NCBI GenBank assembly: GCA_012934845.2
Contig: WNNJ02000571.1
Coordinates: 1 to 64,000 of the forward strand
DNA length: 64,000 nucleotides
Direction of reading: 5' to 3'
Origin: Pomphorhynchus laevis
Lineage: Eukaryota; Acanthocephala; Palaeacanthocephala; Echinorhynchida; Pomphorhynchidae
The notes below the pieces were generated by a model. That model searched no databases, was not told the DNA's origin, and saw only the letters and a program-made list of their open reading frames with translations. Numbering within the stretch: position 1 is the first letter of the stretch; every line of letters starts with the position of its first letter. Shown piece by piece: positions 47,801 to 58,929 of this stretch. Both the position numbers and the translations under genes were made by a program.

Positions 47801-50800
47801 ATACACTGGTATTCAAATCATTTTAAACTACCGGCGTGTAACACGAGCAAGGAATTTATTGACTCACTCGCAGATTGCTTTGAAACGTTTAACCGAACAA
47901 CATCTACCTCGGATGATTCTTTCAAACAAGCGACTGTATTATGACAGTTAATATTACAACGCATAAAGACTCGCAAGATAAGCCAAGGAAGACAATTGAA
48001 AGACGTATCAAATTATGGAAGGTGCAATAATTAGGGAATTTATTGGAGGAAGCACGGTACTTGCAAAAGATGAACCAAGATGATTTTCAGTCTCGTGCCC
48101 AACGCCATGCTCCGACCGTCCGGAGGGTAATATATTTTATCGGAAATGGACATGTAGCGAAAGCATTTAGAATGCTCAAGAATGATTAAGGCGGTAGAGT
48201 GATACCTTTAGATGAAATAGTAAACAACAAAACGGTATTGCAGCATGTGAAAGATATGCACCCAATTGCGTCTGAAGGTCTTACTAATTTAAAATTGACT
48301 GCTCCAATAGACAGATGTGCTGAACATCACTTAATAAGATTTTCCAGCTTGGATCATAAGCATATTATAAAAGCTGCAAGGCGAACACCTTGTTCGGCAG
48401 GTCCCTCAGGGGCCGACTCGGAAGGATGGAGATCGTTTGTTACCACCTTTGGTATGACTTCATGAAGACTAGCGTGTATGCTAAGTGAATTCGCCATCAA
48501 AATATCCACAGAGCACATTGGATCAAGCAGATTAGTAAGTGAATTCGCCATCAAAATATCCACAGAGCACATTAAATCAAGCAGATTGAATAAGTATATG
48601 GACAGTCGACTTATACCGCTGAACAAGAATCCGGGAGTCCGGCCGGTGGGAATTGGGGAGTGCTACGCAGGATAATAGGCCGAGCAATACTCGAACATAT
48701 TGGCGATGATTTAACAAATGTATGCTGATTTGTACAGCTATGTGCTGAACAATGCGAAGAGACCGAGATCGCCATACACACAGTTCGATCTTCCTTTTCA
48801 GCTTCCGCTGATAATTGCCTTCTTCTGCTGGATGCTAGAAACGCTTTTAACTCTGTTAATATATCGCTCACCCTCGAAAATATGAAGTACATCTGCCCGT
48901 CCTTGAGTATAATTCTGAATAATACATACGCAAAACCATCACAGTTAACAGTCGGTGGAATCTCTTTGATGTCAGCTGAAGGATTCACTCAAAGAGATCC
49001 TCTATCGATGGCAGCACATATTTGATGAGAACTTGCGAGACAAAGCTTGAATGCTTTAAACCTCTAGAAAATGAATTATTTCAAAATACAATTACTCGGA
49101 TACTTGGTATAAAAACTATGAATGAAGAAACTAAATCAATAATTCATCTACCATATTTCCTAGGAGGTTTGGGATTAATGAACCCAGCTGCGGAATGAGA
49201 GAATGAATATCGAGTTTCGTACTCGATGTGCAAGCCAAGCATCGATGGACTGAGAGGAAACAACTACGTAATAAACAAAAAATATTACAAAATGAAGCGC
49301 ATGATCAGAATAAGATTAAACGAAAGCTGGATCAACTCAAAATTATTAATTTCTCGGAACGAGATCTTAGAACAACATTGAGAAACAAAAGTGTCAAAGG
49401 TGCCTCGGCTTGCCTTACTTCACGAACTTATACGGATAACAGACTTCTAAACTCACAAGAGTTTGAAGATGCAATAGCAGTGCGATATGCATGGGAGCTC
49501 AAAACCCTAACTGGTTTTTGCACATATGGTATGGATTTAAATGTAACACATGCATGTCGTGTAAATGTGAAGGTCTCAATTACATTAGACACAATATAGT
49601 AGTCGATGAAATTATCAAATCATGAAACGGAATCTGTAAATTGGTGACAAAGGAACCTATATTACAGCCAGTTCCGCATTCTATAGATTTTGACAGATCG
49701 ACTACTACGAAAGATAGAGAGGCCAGAGCTGATATTTGTTGCAATGGGCTATATGGGAATATCTGGGGGCGGTCCTATATGGACGTGTGTGTCTTCAACA
49801 ATTTAGCACCTTCATATTCCTTAGAGCACATGACTGATCCATTTACATACCATGAAAGTCGAAAAAACGCAAAGTACGCAGAACGAATTACAAGAATTGC
49901 GCAAGCGGTATTCCGCGCAATGATTTTCTCGACAGTTGGAGGAATAGGTCCAGTAGCAAACAGCGTGATTAAGCGGATTGCCACTAGATTGACAGAAAAA
50001 GACGTAGATAGGTATGATGACTGTATAAGAAGAATAAGAACACACATTTCGATATCTATTGCAAAATCCGTGTCGATTACCTTAAGGAGGAGAAATTACA
50101 AAAGTTTCAATCACAACTGAGAAATAAGAACTATAACGAAGATATAGGGACAAAAATATTATACTCTGATATTTATAAAATCCATTTGTGGGTAACTACT
50201 AATTTGTGAATAATATTTTGGTTATTAAAAAATAAACTAGTTAACAAAATTAAAAACACCAAAATAATATTTAAGATGATATATTATAATATTTTTATAA
50301 TATAAAATATAATATTTCAATAATATCATCATAATATTTATAATATTATATTTTAGAATATTATAATATTTTTACAATAATTTAAAACACTACGATATTT
50401 TAAAACACTAAGATATAATCCTACTTATCATAGTCGTATTACTAAACAAAGTTATGAGCAAATGTGCTTCTCGGCTGTTTCTTCTTCACCGCTAAAACAA
50501 CTGCAGTTATCATTCGTTCAGCTAGCAACAGTGTGCAAAGTAACAATACTATATCTTATTATCTACAGCACTATATCTTATTATCTACAGCTTCCGCTTT
50601 TCGAGAATACTTCAGAATCGTGTTTTTCAAAATTAAGAGCTATTCACTCTGCCGGTTATACTAATCCAATAAGCTAACTGAATCACATATTTAATATAAT
50701 TATAAAATAATTTTATAATCAAAATTTAATAATTAAATAATAAATAGTTAAATAATAAATAATTGCTATAAGATTTTTTATAATTTATATCAAGTTAAAT

Positions 50801-53800
50801 AAAAAAATTAAAATTTAAAATAAAAGTCTATTTTTGAGAATTGACTAATAAATAATATACGTTGGATCAAAATAAGGATTATAGGTCATCATGTGGAACT
50901 GCTATGCTATCATGTATTGCTGGGTCGTATTCCTCGACCCTACATAGCAGCGGAGCCAAATACATGCTAATGACGAATTTTCTCTGATAAAATTTGATTA
51001 TCCAGTATTTTATTCTAATACAAAAAATATTATTTATTATCCATCCATCTAAATTTTCCGCTAATGATTTTAAATTTATTCTTTATATTATTGTGTTGAT
51101 TTATATATTTTACTATTTTCTGTTTGATGGTATTTTTATAGTAATCTAGTTTAAATTAGCAAAATATAAGCTATTCATTCGACAAACATTCACTCTTTGC
51201 AGAATATTCTTTAAAGATCATAAATCTGTATTATTTTCGTACAAATAAGCCATTACCACTTCCAAAGATGGATATAGACAAAAAGTCAAAAGTTTTCCGT
51301 ATCGTGATTTAAGTCAATGCTGAATTTACTCTGTGTATATGCATTATTATTTTTCATTGAGATTTCGTTGAAACTATTGCCACATGGCTTTTGCTAAGAT
51401 AGTTGTCAGCCAATATCTTACCAGGAAGCAACCCTTGTCGTTTATCCTGCAAAGACATTTATCCTTAATAAATACGGCAGCGTTTCATTCGCGTGTATCT
51501 AATTGGGCTTCGAAGCAACTCTTACTGGATAGTGATATCCAATTTACGCCTGCCGTTGAATTCCCAAACATTTGGAAGTTTGGTAGTCAAAGAAAGCGAT
51601 CATGTATAATGATATTTTCTCTTGACGGTTTTCATGGAAAGTTTGCTTGAATAGAATTATGTGCCATACATGAGAATCCGCCTGTATTTGTAAATACTGC
51701 TTATGTAAGTGTCAACAGCTCTTATATGCTTGAACTTGCATACATTTAAAAAACACAATCCCTATTGCAGCTTAACGACCTGTGAATTAGTATTATTTAT
51801 TTGGTAGATGTTTGCCTATTAACGTTGTAGTGTTGTAAAAGCGTTCTAATGCTGATCCCTCATCATCGCCCGTGGTGGCAGAGGGTTATTATTTTAAATA
51901 AATTATCTCAGATTATTATTTTTATTTATTTTTATATATTTTATTTTTTTATTATATTAAATAAGTAGACTCAGTTAGCTGAATTGATTCTTTTATAATT
52001 GTTTGTTATTTTCATTTTCTTTATAATTATATCATATATAATCCTTCCAAATTTTAATCTTAGATGTATATAAGCTCTCTATTAATCAGCTTACCAAAGT
52101 AAGCATTTTAGTCCTCATATAATTAATTGTAAATTTTATTTTTATCATCATTATTATTTAATCTATATTTATACTTTTTTGTTAGCATTTTCCTTTATTC
52201 AATATTTTCAATTAATTCTAGATTATGGGTACATACATGTTCATTTATCTTATCAAAATTAATACTTTTGCAATTGCATTCTGGTTCCATAATGTTTCTG
52301 ATATCATCACATATTAATTTCAATTTTTTAATTACAATATTTCGTCCCAATTGCGGTAACAGCTTAAACCTTATTTTAGTTCAAATGGCGGTGTATTTAT
52401 GAAATTGGATTTTCTCTTAACGGTTTTTATGGAAAGTTTTGGTGGCCCAGAGAGTTATTATTTTAAATAAATTATTTCAGATTATTGTTATTTTTGTAAT
52501 TATTACACAATTATTACAATGAGTTTAAATGGGAAATCATGACGAAGATCATATTGATAATCTTCTACGATCCCCTATGCGACCTACAAAAGACAGGCCG
52601 CGTTACCTCGTTGCACCGCACAGCTCAATCTATGTGAGAGAAATCTTGCTGCCCTCCGATCACCTGTAGCAGCAATTAGCTTCTTCCCTAGAGATACCAG
52701 GAAGCTGGACGTAATCGGCTCGGCTGCCCCTATTATCTCGATCGCCAATGGGACAAAAGTGTATTGGGACGCATCAATGCCCCTGTATTTTGTAATTTGT
52801 AAAATAAAGGCATAGTGTATTGTAATAAAAATATATATTATAATATTATTATAATATAAAATATAATATTTTTATAATACTTTAATATTTTAACTATTTT
52901 ATTTAAAAATATTATATCAACTTTTATTGATCGCGCAGATTATACAGGTTGTATGAATACCAATTATTGGACTACTATACCAATTACGTACCATCACGTA
53001 ACGAGTTGATACGCCGAAGATTCTTGATCAACCATCGAAGGTTGATAGGCCGAGTCGCTTATTAATAATTTTTCTAAGGCGCTACTTTCTGTCTATATGG
53101 TAGGCTAATAGGATAATATATTTTCTTATTGACTGTGAGACTGCATTAATTAGATACAAGTAAATGGTTCGTCTCAAGTGACATTTCGTGTTAGCGTACG
53201 ATTTCTTGTTCTTGTGAAATATAAAAATGCGATACTTTTCAGAATACTGTCTACACCAATGCCAACATTCTCTAAGATTCGAAAGTTCCTCGTTCAACTA
53301 CCGTTATTGTATTATCGTACTTTGTCTGATTTCAGCTTGTGATAACGAAAATCAGCACAGGATTGAACATTATGAAGTCTATAAACGTTCGCTCAAATAT
53401 AATCTAAGCATTTTATCTAAATTAACATGCAAACTTGAGAGCTTACAGAGTTTGGTTAGAGATGTCTTTCGTAAGTCCATTCATTTATTTAACGTAAATA
53501 CACTCACAGCGAATTGAATACTTTTTATTACATGCACTTATGCTGTGTGCAAACAACCTCACGAGATCGGATCACGAATCACTTAATATCTTGGATCCCT
53601 TGTACAATATATAGAGTTTCTGAAATACAGGATTGATGCTTTAAAACTGGGAGTGTATGATCAATTGTAATAATTTATGATTTAGTTATAAAAATTCTAG
53701 TTGTGTTGGGATTATAATTGCATTTATTATAATTATAATTGTATGTTCGAAAATTGAAATATTTAAGCCAATTTCACGTGGACAACAATTTCGATAAGTA

Positions 53801-56800
53801 GACGAGTAGACTTTCGTATTTTAACGAGCAAGCTTATTATAATAAGCCCAGTAGTGAATAGTTTTAAATATGATCTAAATTTTTAATTGATTTAAGATTT
53901 CTACGAAAACACGGTATCTATAGTTATGTATAACAATATTTGCAAAATCAGCATATTTGCTACTAATAAGCACATTTGCTACCGTAGAACTTTAAATGTA
54001 TTTTATAATCAAATTGTAACAGAACCATCATCTTTATTTCTGTCTAAATTGTTTTTTTACGTAAGGTAACAAGGTATATGATTAAATATTATGGTATAGG
54101 GTCTTGCAAAATTCCACAATAAGATACTTACGTTAAAAAGAAACACATGACTGATGTCATTTTCTATTGTAAATTGTTCATGAGTATTTGGAGTAAGATC
54201 AAATTCCTGTTAAAATGAATTTTTAAAGCTTAGTCTTTTTAGTAATGTAATAAAAACCTTCTCTAATGATTGACATTTTGTATTCCAGTTGTCACTACAA
54301 TCTAAATAAAAAACAAAATTAAAATAATTTATATAAAATCAAAATAATTAAAAACGTTTATTAGTTAAATACATAATCTTATCAATCAGATTGAAAGTCC
54401 AAAGTTAAAAACGAAAATAATTTGAACGTAGACTATATCACAATATTTGGTTTTATTCTGTCGTCATAATCACCAAAATTATTTAATAAATTATTTTATA
54501 AATAATAATAAATTATTTTATTATTTTATACTGATAAAAACAGTATAAAATATAATACAGTAACAATTGATCTGAAAGAATAAACAGGAAAGTATCATAA
54601 TAACACAAAAAAGTCAAATAAAAATAAAAATAAAAAAATAAATCAAATTAATTGATTAATTTAATAAAATATAATTAATAAAATAAAATATTAATCATTA
54701 ATATAAATATAAATTAATAAATATACTATTATATTTATCTTAAATAAATATTAATTATTTCCTATTAATTGATTTAACTTTTGCTGAAAATAAATCAATT
54801 AAGATACAAAATTCAGGTAACATTATTTGAATTTGATATAAATATCTACTGTTATCGTTACTTACCTAAGGAAATATAATTGCAACTAAGAAATCGCAAT
54901 AAAACCCTAAATCTTGCTTATGCCAGAACAAAATGTATTTAAACAATTTTGATTAGGGTGGGTAATAAATAACCCGTCAGCCAGAATGCCATTTTTCCAG
55001 AACTGTCGTATTTAATGAAAATACACAAATGAACAAAATCGCAAATAACTCGCTTAAAATCAGCAGAACAACTGATGAAATCGGTGATACTAAAAATGGC
55101 ACCAACAGATGAAACGGGTATAAACTGCAGAATTTTTCGCTTAATGAAATATACCACTTTATACCAACAGTCTTAAATACTAATGTCTGCAATTTATACT
55201 AAACATTCAAATGAATGCAAAATTATTCATGTGACTAAGTTTCAATTATCGAGTATTCCTCCGATGCACAGCATTGCTACGTTATCAAAAAATGAAGTCA
55301 TTATAAGCGAACATCAAGTATCTATTTCAATTAAACCTGCTTTTACACCTGTTTAAATTTGCTTTATTATGCTTGGTTCTAGTCGCACCCTTCCGCGACG
55401 AGATTACCATTGATAAAACCATCGATTACACGATAAAGAGCGAGATCCAGAGACGGAATTGCATCACCAGCGCTATAGGACGTCATGTCTTTCAAGTGTT
55501 AAGGGCGAAGGCCATCCGTTCCATGTCCCGAACCATTATCGAAACTCGAAATGGCTCTTCTTATCTCGAAAGAGTTGGAACGACTCGAATTTTCTGGAGG
55601 ATAGTCTTGAGGAATAAGACTATTTCTTGTGTGTGAAGGGTGCATTTTCTTAAGGGACTGAAAGGAACTCTCTCTATATTGTCACAAAAGGAGTTAGATG
55701 ATGCGAGTAGCCGTACAGCCCCACGAACATCACAGTCTGCAAGCTTGATAGAAACTCGTTCGCACGAGGTTTTTGATTTCGGAGCCTTCGAATGGGCATT
55801 ATTTTTCATTTGTATACAGGGGTCCGATTGTTAGGTAATCTTAAGGAAGCTATCATCAAATTTCAAAATTCTATCCTTGATGATAGATGTGAGGGATCGC
55901 CCGGATGATTCACCTGATGTAAGCACGAGTCTAGAGAAAGTGAACAACCGAAGCCAGCTTGTTGGACTGTTCTCATTCGCACAGTCATTTTAGAGGCGGG
56001 TAAATGCCTTAGCTGTATGGTATCTAATGCCTTTCGGTATTCTTTTCAAAACCGATTTAGGGAGATGCTGGGACAGCTGATCTAAGGAGGGTATAACGTT
56101 CGATTCTACGACATGAATAGCTGGGTTATTTGCAGTTTGTTGATGTTGTAACGCAGAAAGTGTACGACCAGACCCCTCACACCTGGAACGAAGGGGGCCG
56201 TGAATCCGGAATTTTCCAAATTTGGTGATCCTGCAAGGCATTTTGCAAATTAAACATTCCAACTCGACAGGGACAGGTTGAGTGGAGTGGGTAGCGTCAG
56301 ACTGAGGAGGCACAGATTCGGCAAGATGCGAGTCACTTATCATATGTGGGTATGGCGATCCAGCGGTGGTTGATGATTTTATCGCGAATCTGGGGTTACT
56401 TTGCTGCTTATTTACGGAGTCCGCCTTGTGGACTTTGTTATGTCCTTCGTGGATTCGTCGATGTGATGTCAACTTAAAGTTGTTAAATGAGATTTCGCAC
56501 TTGTAATTGTTGAAGCACTTGTAATCGTTGTTGATGGATATTACGCACTGTTAAATCGTGGTAATCGATGTAATCGTTGAAGTAATCGTTGTAATCGACG
56601 TAATCGTTTAAGTAATCGACGTAATCGTAGTAATATAGTTGTAATCGTTGTAATCGCAGTAATCGTAGTTTGTAAGTATTATCGCAGATTCTCAGGTTAT
56701 ATAGAATATGGGATCTTTGTATGTTAATTTATCTTTTATATCTATATCTCTTTGATTTTTTCCAAGAGATAGAGATTTTTTCCATGTTAGCTTGTCATTG

Positions 56801-57774
56801 TTATCTTGTATTTGATTTTCTCAATTAGTTCATATCCTTGCACGTTAAATGGAGTTTTACGTGCAAGATATGAGTCGATTATATTAAATATTTACACTAA
56901 AGTATATGAACAATTGATAACATACATAGTTAATGGCATTGAATTACAATTTATTTAGTTGAGGCAAACTAGAATTAAGATACGGGAATCATTTTAAAAA
57001 TTAAAAATTTTAGTATTATATTCTTTTTACATGGAGTTTACTATTTCAATGAATCGAAATTCATGATTGGGCATAAATTAAATGTGTCTTAAAGTGAATC
57101 AAATAAGCTCTGAAATTGGTCGACTGCTAAAAATAAGAGACGCAGTTTATTTGCGACTCTGAACTACCTGAACCACATCGCGTTAAGTATTCAATTGTAA
57201 AGACATATAGCAATACAAAAGTACACATTTTATCAGGTTCTGAATGTCAAAATTATCGACCATCAAGCGTAGTGACTATGCAACACTCTATGGTTGCCAT
57301 AGAAGATAGAAGCACTTGATTCGCCACAAGTCAGGCTTATGGCAAATCCTGAATTACTCAACCGCAGGTTGTCGCGCTGGTGTATTCCAGTGGCGATCTG
57401 GAATCGCTGGTGTATTCCAGTGGAGTACCAATTCGAGAATATCATTTCCAGCGACATTATGAAATGTAATATTTTCTTACTTGTTACCAATAGTATACCT
57501 TTTACTAAATTTAACTTCCTTATTTAGTGTTTTATTTTTCTAATAAAGTAATGTGAATTATTTACATTTCAATATAAAAATATAATATTTCATGTATGCT
57601 AGATACAATACTAATTTGAACATTACTGTCTACCAAATTGTTGTAAAAGTATTATAACAAACCTTTATCAGATAACATATTTAATTCTTCCAGATACGAC
57701 GCATCGTCAAATAAAGAGTTTTCTTTCACGGTTGCTATATAGAAAAAATCGCGAATATTCGTTTGCTTCGTCAT
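31600..57774 (-). CDS. PARG: Poly(ADP-ribose) glycohydrolase (PARG), complete, 14 exons
   Basis: Removes poly(ADP-ribose) chains from proteins. Exons: 57774-57663, 54301-54258, 54206-54132, 47116-47045, 46920-46837, 46778-46707, 46656-46573, 46504-46329, 44587-44508, 37400-37261, 36633-36486, 34672-34594, 33518-33304, 31817-31600. All joins keep phase; the coding length of 1599 bases gives 532 residues. N-terminus MTKQTNIRDFF has a PCNA-binding box (Q4, I7, F10, F11). Helical region with SLTLSQRQIACLLSN and EKLKALINYF; catalytic macrodomain with VDFANKNIGGG (D315), signature GGG322-324 and Q332-E333-E334, SGYSVNIKW (Y373), AIDAL and FWGCGAFKGD (447-456); C-terminus LIFLTFGD and AFEFIYEHL. Human PARG has Asn where Phe447 lies (ATGNWGCGAF). 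Intron 4 uses a GC donor (AAG/GCAAGT). Introns carry LINE, PLE and MITE insertions. Exon borders come from GT/GC-AG sites and protein fit. Confidence 0.92.
32766..32852. repeat. (TA)n microsatellite, ~43 units
   Basis: Uninterrupted TA run of about 87 bases in PARG intron 13. Confidence 0.97.
34914..35650. repeat. Two diverged ~360-bp direct repeats
   Basis: Unit 1 (about 34914-35270) and unit 2 (about 35270-35630) share long stretches: ACATTTCAGTATTG, ATCCAATACCTAC, CTCGTCTGCTTTATTG, ATTTAATGAAAGACTTTCGT and TTCAAACTAGTCATC-type blocks. A third partial start (ATTTCTGATGACACTG) is at 35644. It lies in PARG intron 11. Probably old tandem duplication of intronic sequence or a satellite seed. 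Confidence 0.75.
37030..37210 (-). mobile_element. Fragment of a hammerhead-like fold-back element
   Basis: On the minus strand CCTGATGATGATAGCAGGAG followed by CTATCGTAATATTG matches the core of the element at 63357-63726, but GAAA is GTAA. Next to it 37133-37163 is a 31-base palindrome (CAAACTGAATTTATT arms). In PARG intron 10. Limits uncertain. Confidence 0.5.
37893..38057. mobile_element. Fold-back element with hammerhead-like cores (copy B)
   Basis: Same as 294-458, base for base as far as I can see, in PARG intron 9. Confidence 0.6.
38097..38418. mobile_element. Small inverted-repeat element with 12-bp direct repeats (copy B)
   Basis: Twin of 497-817. Here both flanking repeats ATTTAAAATTTT are intact, which fixes the element at 322 bp. 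Confidence 0.65.
39070..41530 (+). mobile_element. Naiad-type PLE fragment (copy B)
   Basis: Twin of 1470-3930, including the 201-codon open RT stretch at 40080-40685 and the tail. In PARG intron 9, opposite strand to the gene. Broken fossil. Confidence 0.85.
41531..43328. other. No gene seen
   Basis: Intron 9 of PARG, twin of 3931-5727. No feature recognised. Confidence 0.5.
43329..43625. mobile_element. hAT-like MITE (copy B)
   Basis: Twin of 5728-6024. Confidence 0.65.
43937..44070. repeat. Cluster of four perfect hairpins (copy B)
   Basis: Twin of 6336-6469, abutting the PLE tail 44071-44261. Confidence 0.8.
44071..44261 (+). mobile_element. Solo Naiad tail (copy B)
   Basis: Twin of 6470-6660, ending at GTAGACTCAGTTAGCTGA. 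Confidence 0.75.
45536..45856. repeat. ~33-bp minisatellite (copy B)
   Basis: Twin of 7935-8255, in PARG intron 8. Confidence 0.85.
47369..50248 (+). mobile_element. RLE-family LINE in PARG intron 3, full length but decayed
   Basis: Bounded by exact 16-bp direct repeats ATTAAAAACACCAAAA (47353-47368 and 50249-50264). ATG at 47463. Pieces align in order with the intact 971-residue LINE: N-terminal Cys cluster; VNNKTVLQHVKDMHP; ARRTPCSAGPSGADSEGWR (48380-48440); LIPLNKNPGVRPVGIGE; the RT core (48800-49020); VKGASACLTSRTY (49400); and the endonuclease region RADICCNGLYG, YMDVCVFNNLAPS, YHESRKNAKYAERI and RRNYKSFNHN (49641-50120). About six or more frame breaks. It is antisense to PARG and about 2.9 kb, the same size as the intact copy. 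Confidence 0.88.
48485..48592 (+). repeat. 54-bp in-frame tandem duplication inside the LINE
   Basis: Two 54-base units (48485-48538 and 48539-48592) encode SEFAIKISTEHIGSSRLV and SEFAIKISTEHIKSSRLN, i.e. 18 codons repeated in frame. The intact LINE has a single unit here (LADLAISIASKNLPMG..). Confidence 0.9.
50668..51157 (-). mobile_element. Naiad 3' end, 5'-truncated
   Basis: Terminal box AAGCTAACTGAATC at 50672-50685 (minus orientation), the ATAGCATAGCAG/CTGCTATGT stem region (50905-50950), then the last codons of the RT frame up to 51157. Inside the stem this copy has a perfect hairpin GGGTCG/CGACCC. In PARG intron 3. Confidence 0.75.
51384..51650 (+). CDS. Open frame of 88 codons, unrecognised
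   Basis: ATG in the context CACATGG, with an N-terminus rich in Arg, Ser and Leu (MAFAKIVVSQYLTRKQP) that could be a mitochondrial presequence; no family recognised. A degraded partial repeat of its end lies at 52405-52500 (TTTCTCTTAACGGTTTTTAT, then GAGTTATTATTTTAAATAA), so it may belong to a repeat rather than a gene. It lies in PARG intron 3, antisense. Confidence 0.2.
   Translation: MAFAKIVVSQYLTRKQPLSFILQRHLSLINTAAFHSRVSNWASKQLLLDSDIQFTPAVEFPNIWKFGSQRKRSCIMIFSLDGFHGKFA
51955..52385 (-). mobile_element. Naiad linker fragment joined to a plus-strand terminal box
   Basis: 52000-52385 matches 22870-23290, the linker between GIY-YIG and RT, on the minus strand. At its left edge GTAGACTCAGTTAGCTGA (51965-51982) is a PLE terminal box in the opposite orientation. 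An inverted, internally deleted insertion. Confidence 0.7.
52550..52820. other. GC-rich block, origin unknown
   Basis: Composition rises sharply here. It ends with AAATAAAGGC (52801-52810) and then AT-rich sequence, as the 3' end of a retroposed sequence might. No protein or RNA family recognised in either strand. Confidence 0.35.
53227..53517 (+). CDS. Open frame of 96 codons with exon-like borders, unrecognised
   Basis: The second half (53332-53473, HYEVYKRSLKYNLSILSKL) is helical and is bordered by TTGTCTGATTTCAG and GTAAGT, good acceptor and donor sequences. No partner exon was found and no family is recognised. It lies in PARG intron 3 on the other strand. Could be chance. Confidence 0.2.
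   Translation: MRYFSEYCLHQCQHSLRFESSSFNYRYCIIVLCLISACDNENQHRIEHYEVYKRSLKYNLSILSKLTCKLESLQSLVRDVFRKSIHLFNVNTLTAN
54302..55369. other. No gene seen (PARG intron 1)
   Basis: Very AT-rich (54300-54800 almost only A/T blocks). Nothing recognised on either strand. Confidence 0.5.
55370..56520 (-). mobile_element. N-terminal fragment of a second LINE-like family (zinc fingers plus RT start)
   Basis: Read leftward: a C2H2-like finger (KLTSHRRIHEG near 56475), a cysteine/histidine motif CLICKMPCRITKFGKFRIHG (near 56240), SVLKRIPKGIRYHTAKAFTRL (55990-56050), KLADCDVRGAVRLLASS (55730-55790) and SFDNGSGHGTDGLRPQHLKD (near 55500-55540). The last two are boxes of an RT family related to, but distinct from, the RLE LINE at 12196-15111. 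At least two frame changes and no RT core after 55370, so a truncated relic in PARG intron 1. Confidence 0.6.
56512..56672. repeat. Short tandem repeat based on GTAATCGTT
   Basis: About 14 imperfect 9-base units (GTAATCGTT, GTAATCGAC, GTAATCGTA) directly upstream of the LINE-like fragment on its strand. Confidence 0.8.
57376..57422. repeat. 19-bp direct repeat
   Basis: CGCTGGTGTATTCCAGTGG occurs twice, 31-33 bases apart; each unit contains the near-palindrome CTGGTGTATTCCAG. Confidence 0.75.
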
Positions 57775-58929
57775 TGTATTTTTATATAAATGCAGATTTA
57801 TGTAAACATTAAAGTTCAAAAATAACTTTGAATTGATGACTCATGTTCAACGATCTTTAATAGGCAACAAATTTCCAGGTAAATATTTTATTCAAATCAC
57901 TAATGATAACAAAATGAAAATTATAAAATTATAGAAGTAAAACGAATAGATGCTTGAGAATGTAAATTCAGATGACTGATTTTCAGGATAATTTATGCGA
58001 AGAAAACGTGTTACCCTTTATTAGAACAAAAAATGATTTTACCGAGTAAACACGCTTTTAGAATATTTAGCATGGTTGACAACATCCTAAAACATTCGTA
58101 AAATAAAGTTTATCATTTTAAAATATATTTATTGCATCTAAATGATCAAAATAAATGTTAAATTAAGATTAACATATATTAACTATTATTTACAGGCGCA
58201 TATCCATCGCTAAAGAAAAAATGAAAGTATTTATAATTCTGACATGCATTATTAAAGTTCAAGTGTCTTAATTGTCTTTAATTTCAAAGAATCATATTCA
58301 ATATGTGCGCTGTTCTTAACATAAGGATAGTGCAAAATTGCTTACTTGGTTCAATATTTAAAGGCAGTTTAATTAAAAGCGTGACTTTGTAACAATTAAT
58401 GATTAACGGTTTTTTATATATTGTATTTGTTAACTGATAGGAACCAATGAAAATCAAAGACAAAATAATTATTCAATATTTCAATGGCAACTACCATCAT
58501 CATCTGGCAAATAATTTTTTACAGTTTTGTAAATTAAATATAAACAAGTATTTATAATATAAACAAGTATTCATAATATAAACAAGTATTTATATGATGT
58601 GGCAATGATGACATTTGTCATTACAATATTCAATAATTCTTTTGTATTTAATTTTCCTTGGTTCCTATAAATTATCATTGCGAAATTCGAGGAAATGGAT
58701 GACCTAAATATCGTATTTGTGTTGATGATAAACTAACTAGGTTTCTACGTAGCATTTAGCTAAATCACCTTCGTAAACTATAAATATGACAAACAATACA
58801 TGTGAGCACATTGCCAAACACATCACATATTTATTCACCGAAGACTCAATCAACGATAAAAGTAAGGTAATTGTTTCAATGCAATAAAATAAGGTTAGCA
58901 CAGTTTTGTTGTGTTAATAATATAGAAGT
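57775..58929. other. Upstream region of PARG; no gene seen
   Basis: AT-rich, with a three-unit 20-bp repeat (AATATAAACAAGTATTTAT) at about 58538-58597. On the minus strand a TATATAAA lies only a few bases before the PARG ATG, too close to act as its TATA box. The promoter is not identified. Confidence 0.4.

Larger units (their letters stand above)
37600..48265. repeat. Segmental duplication, copy B
   Basis: Near-identical partner of 1-10664. It is embedded in the complete PARG gene and ends inside an otherwise continuous LINE, so this copy shows the ancestral arrangement. The left border may lie further left than 37600, because copy A runs off the window edge. Confidence 0.95.
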
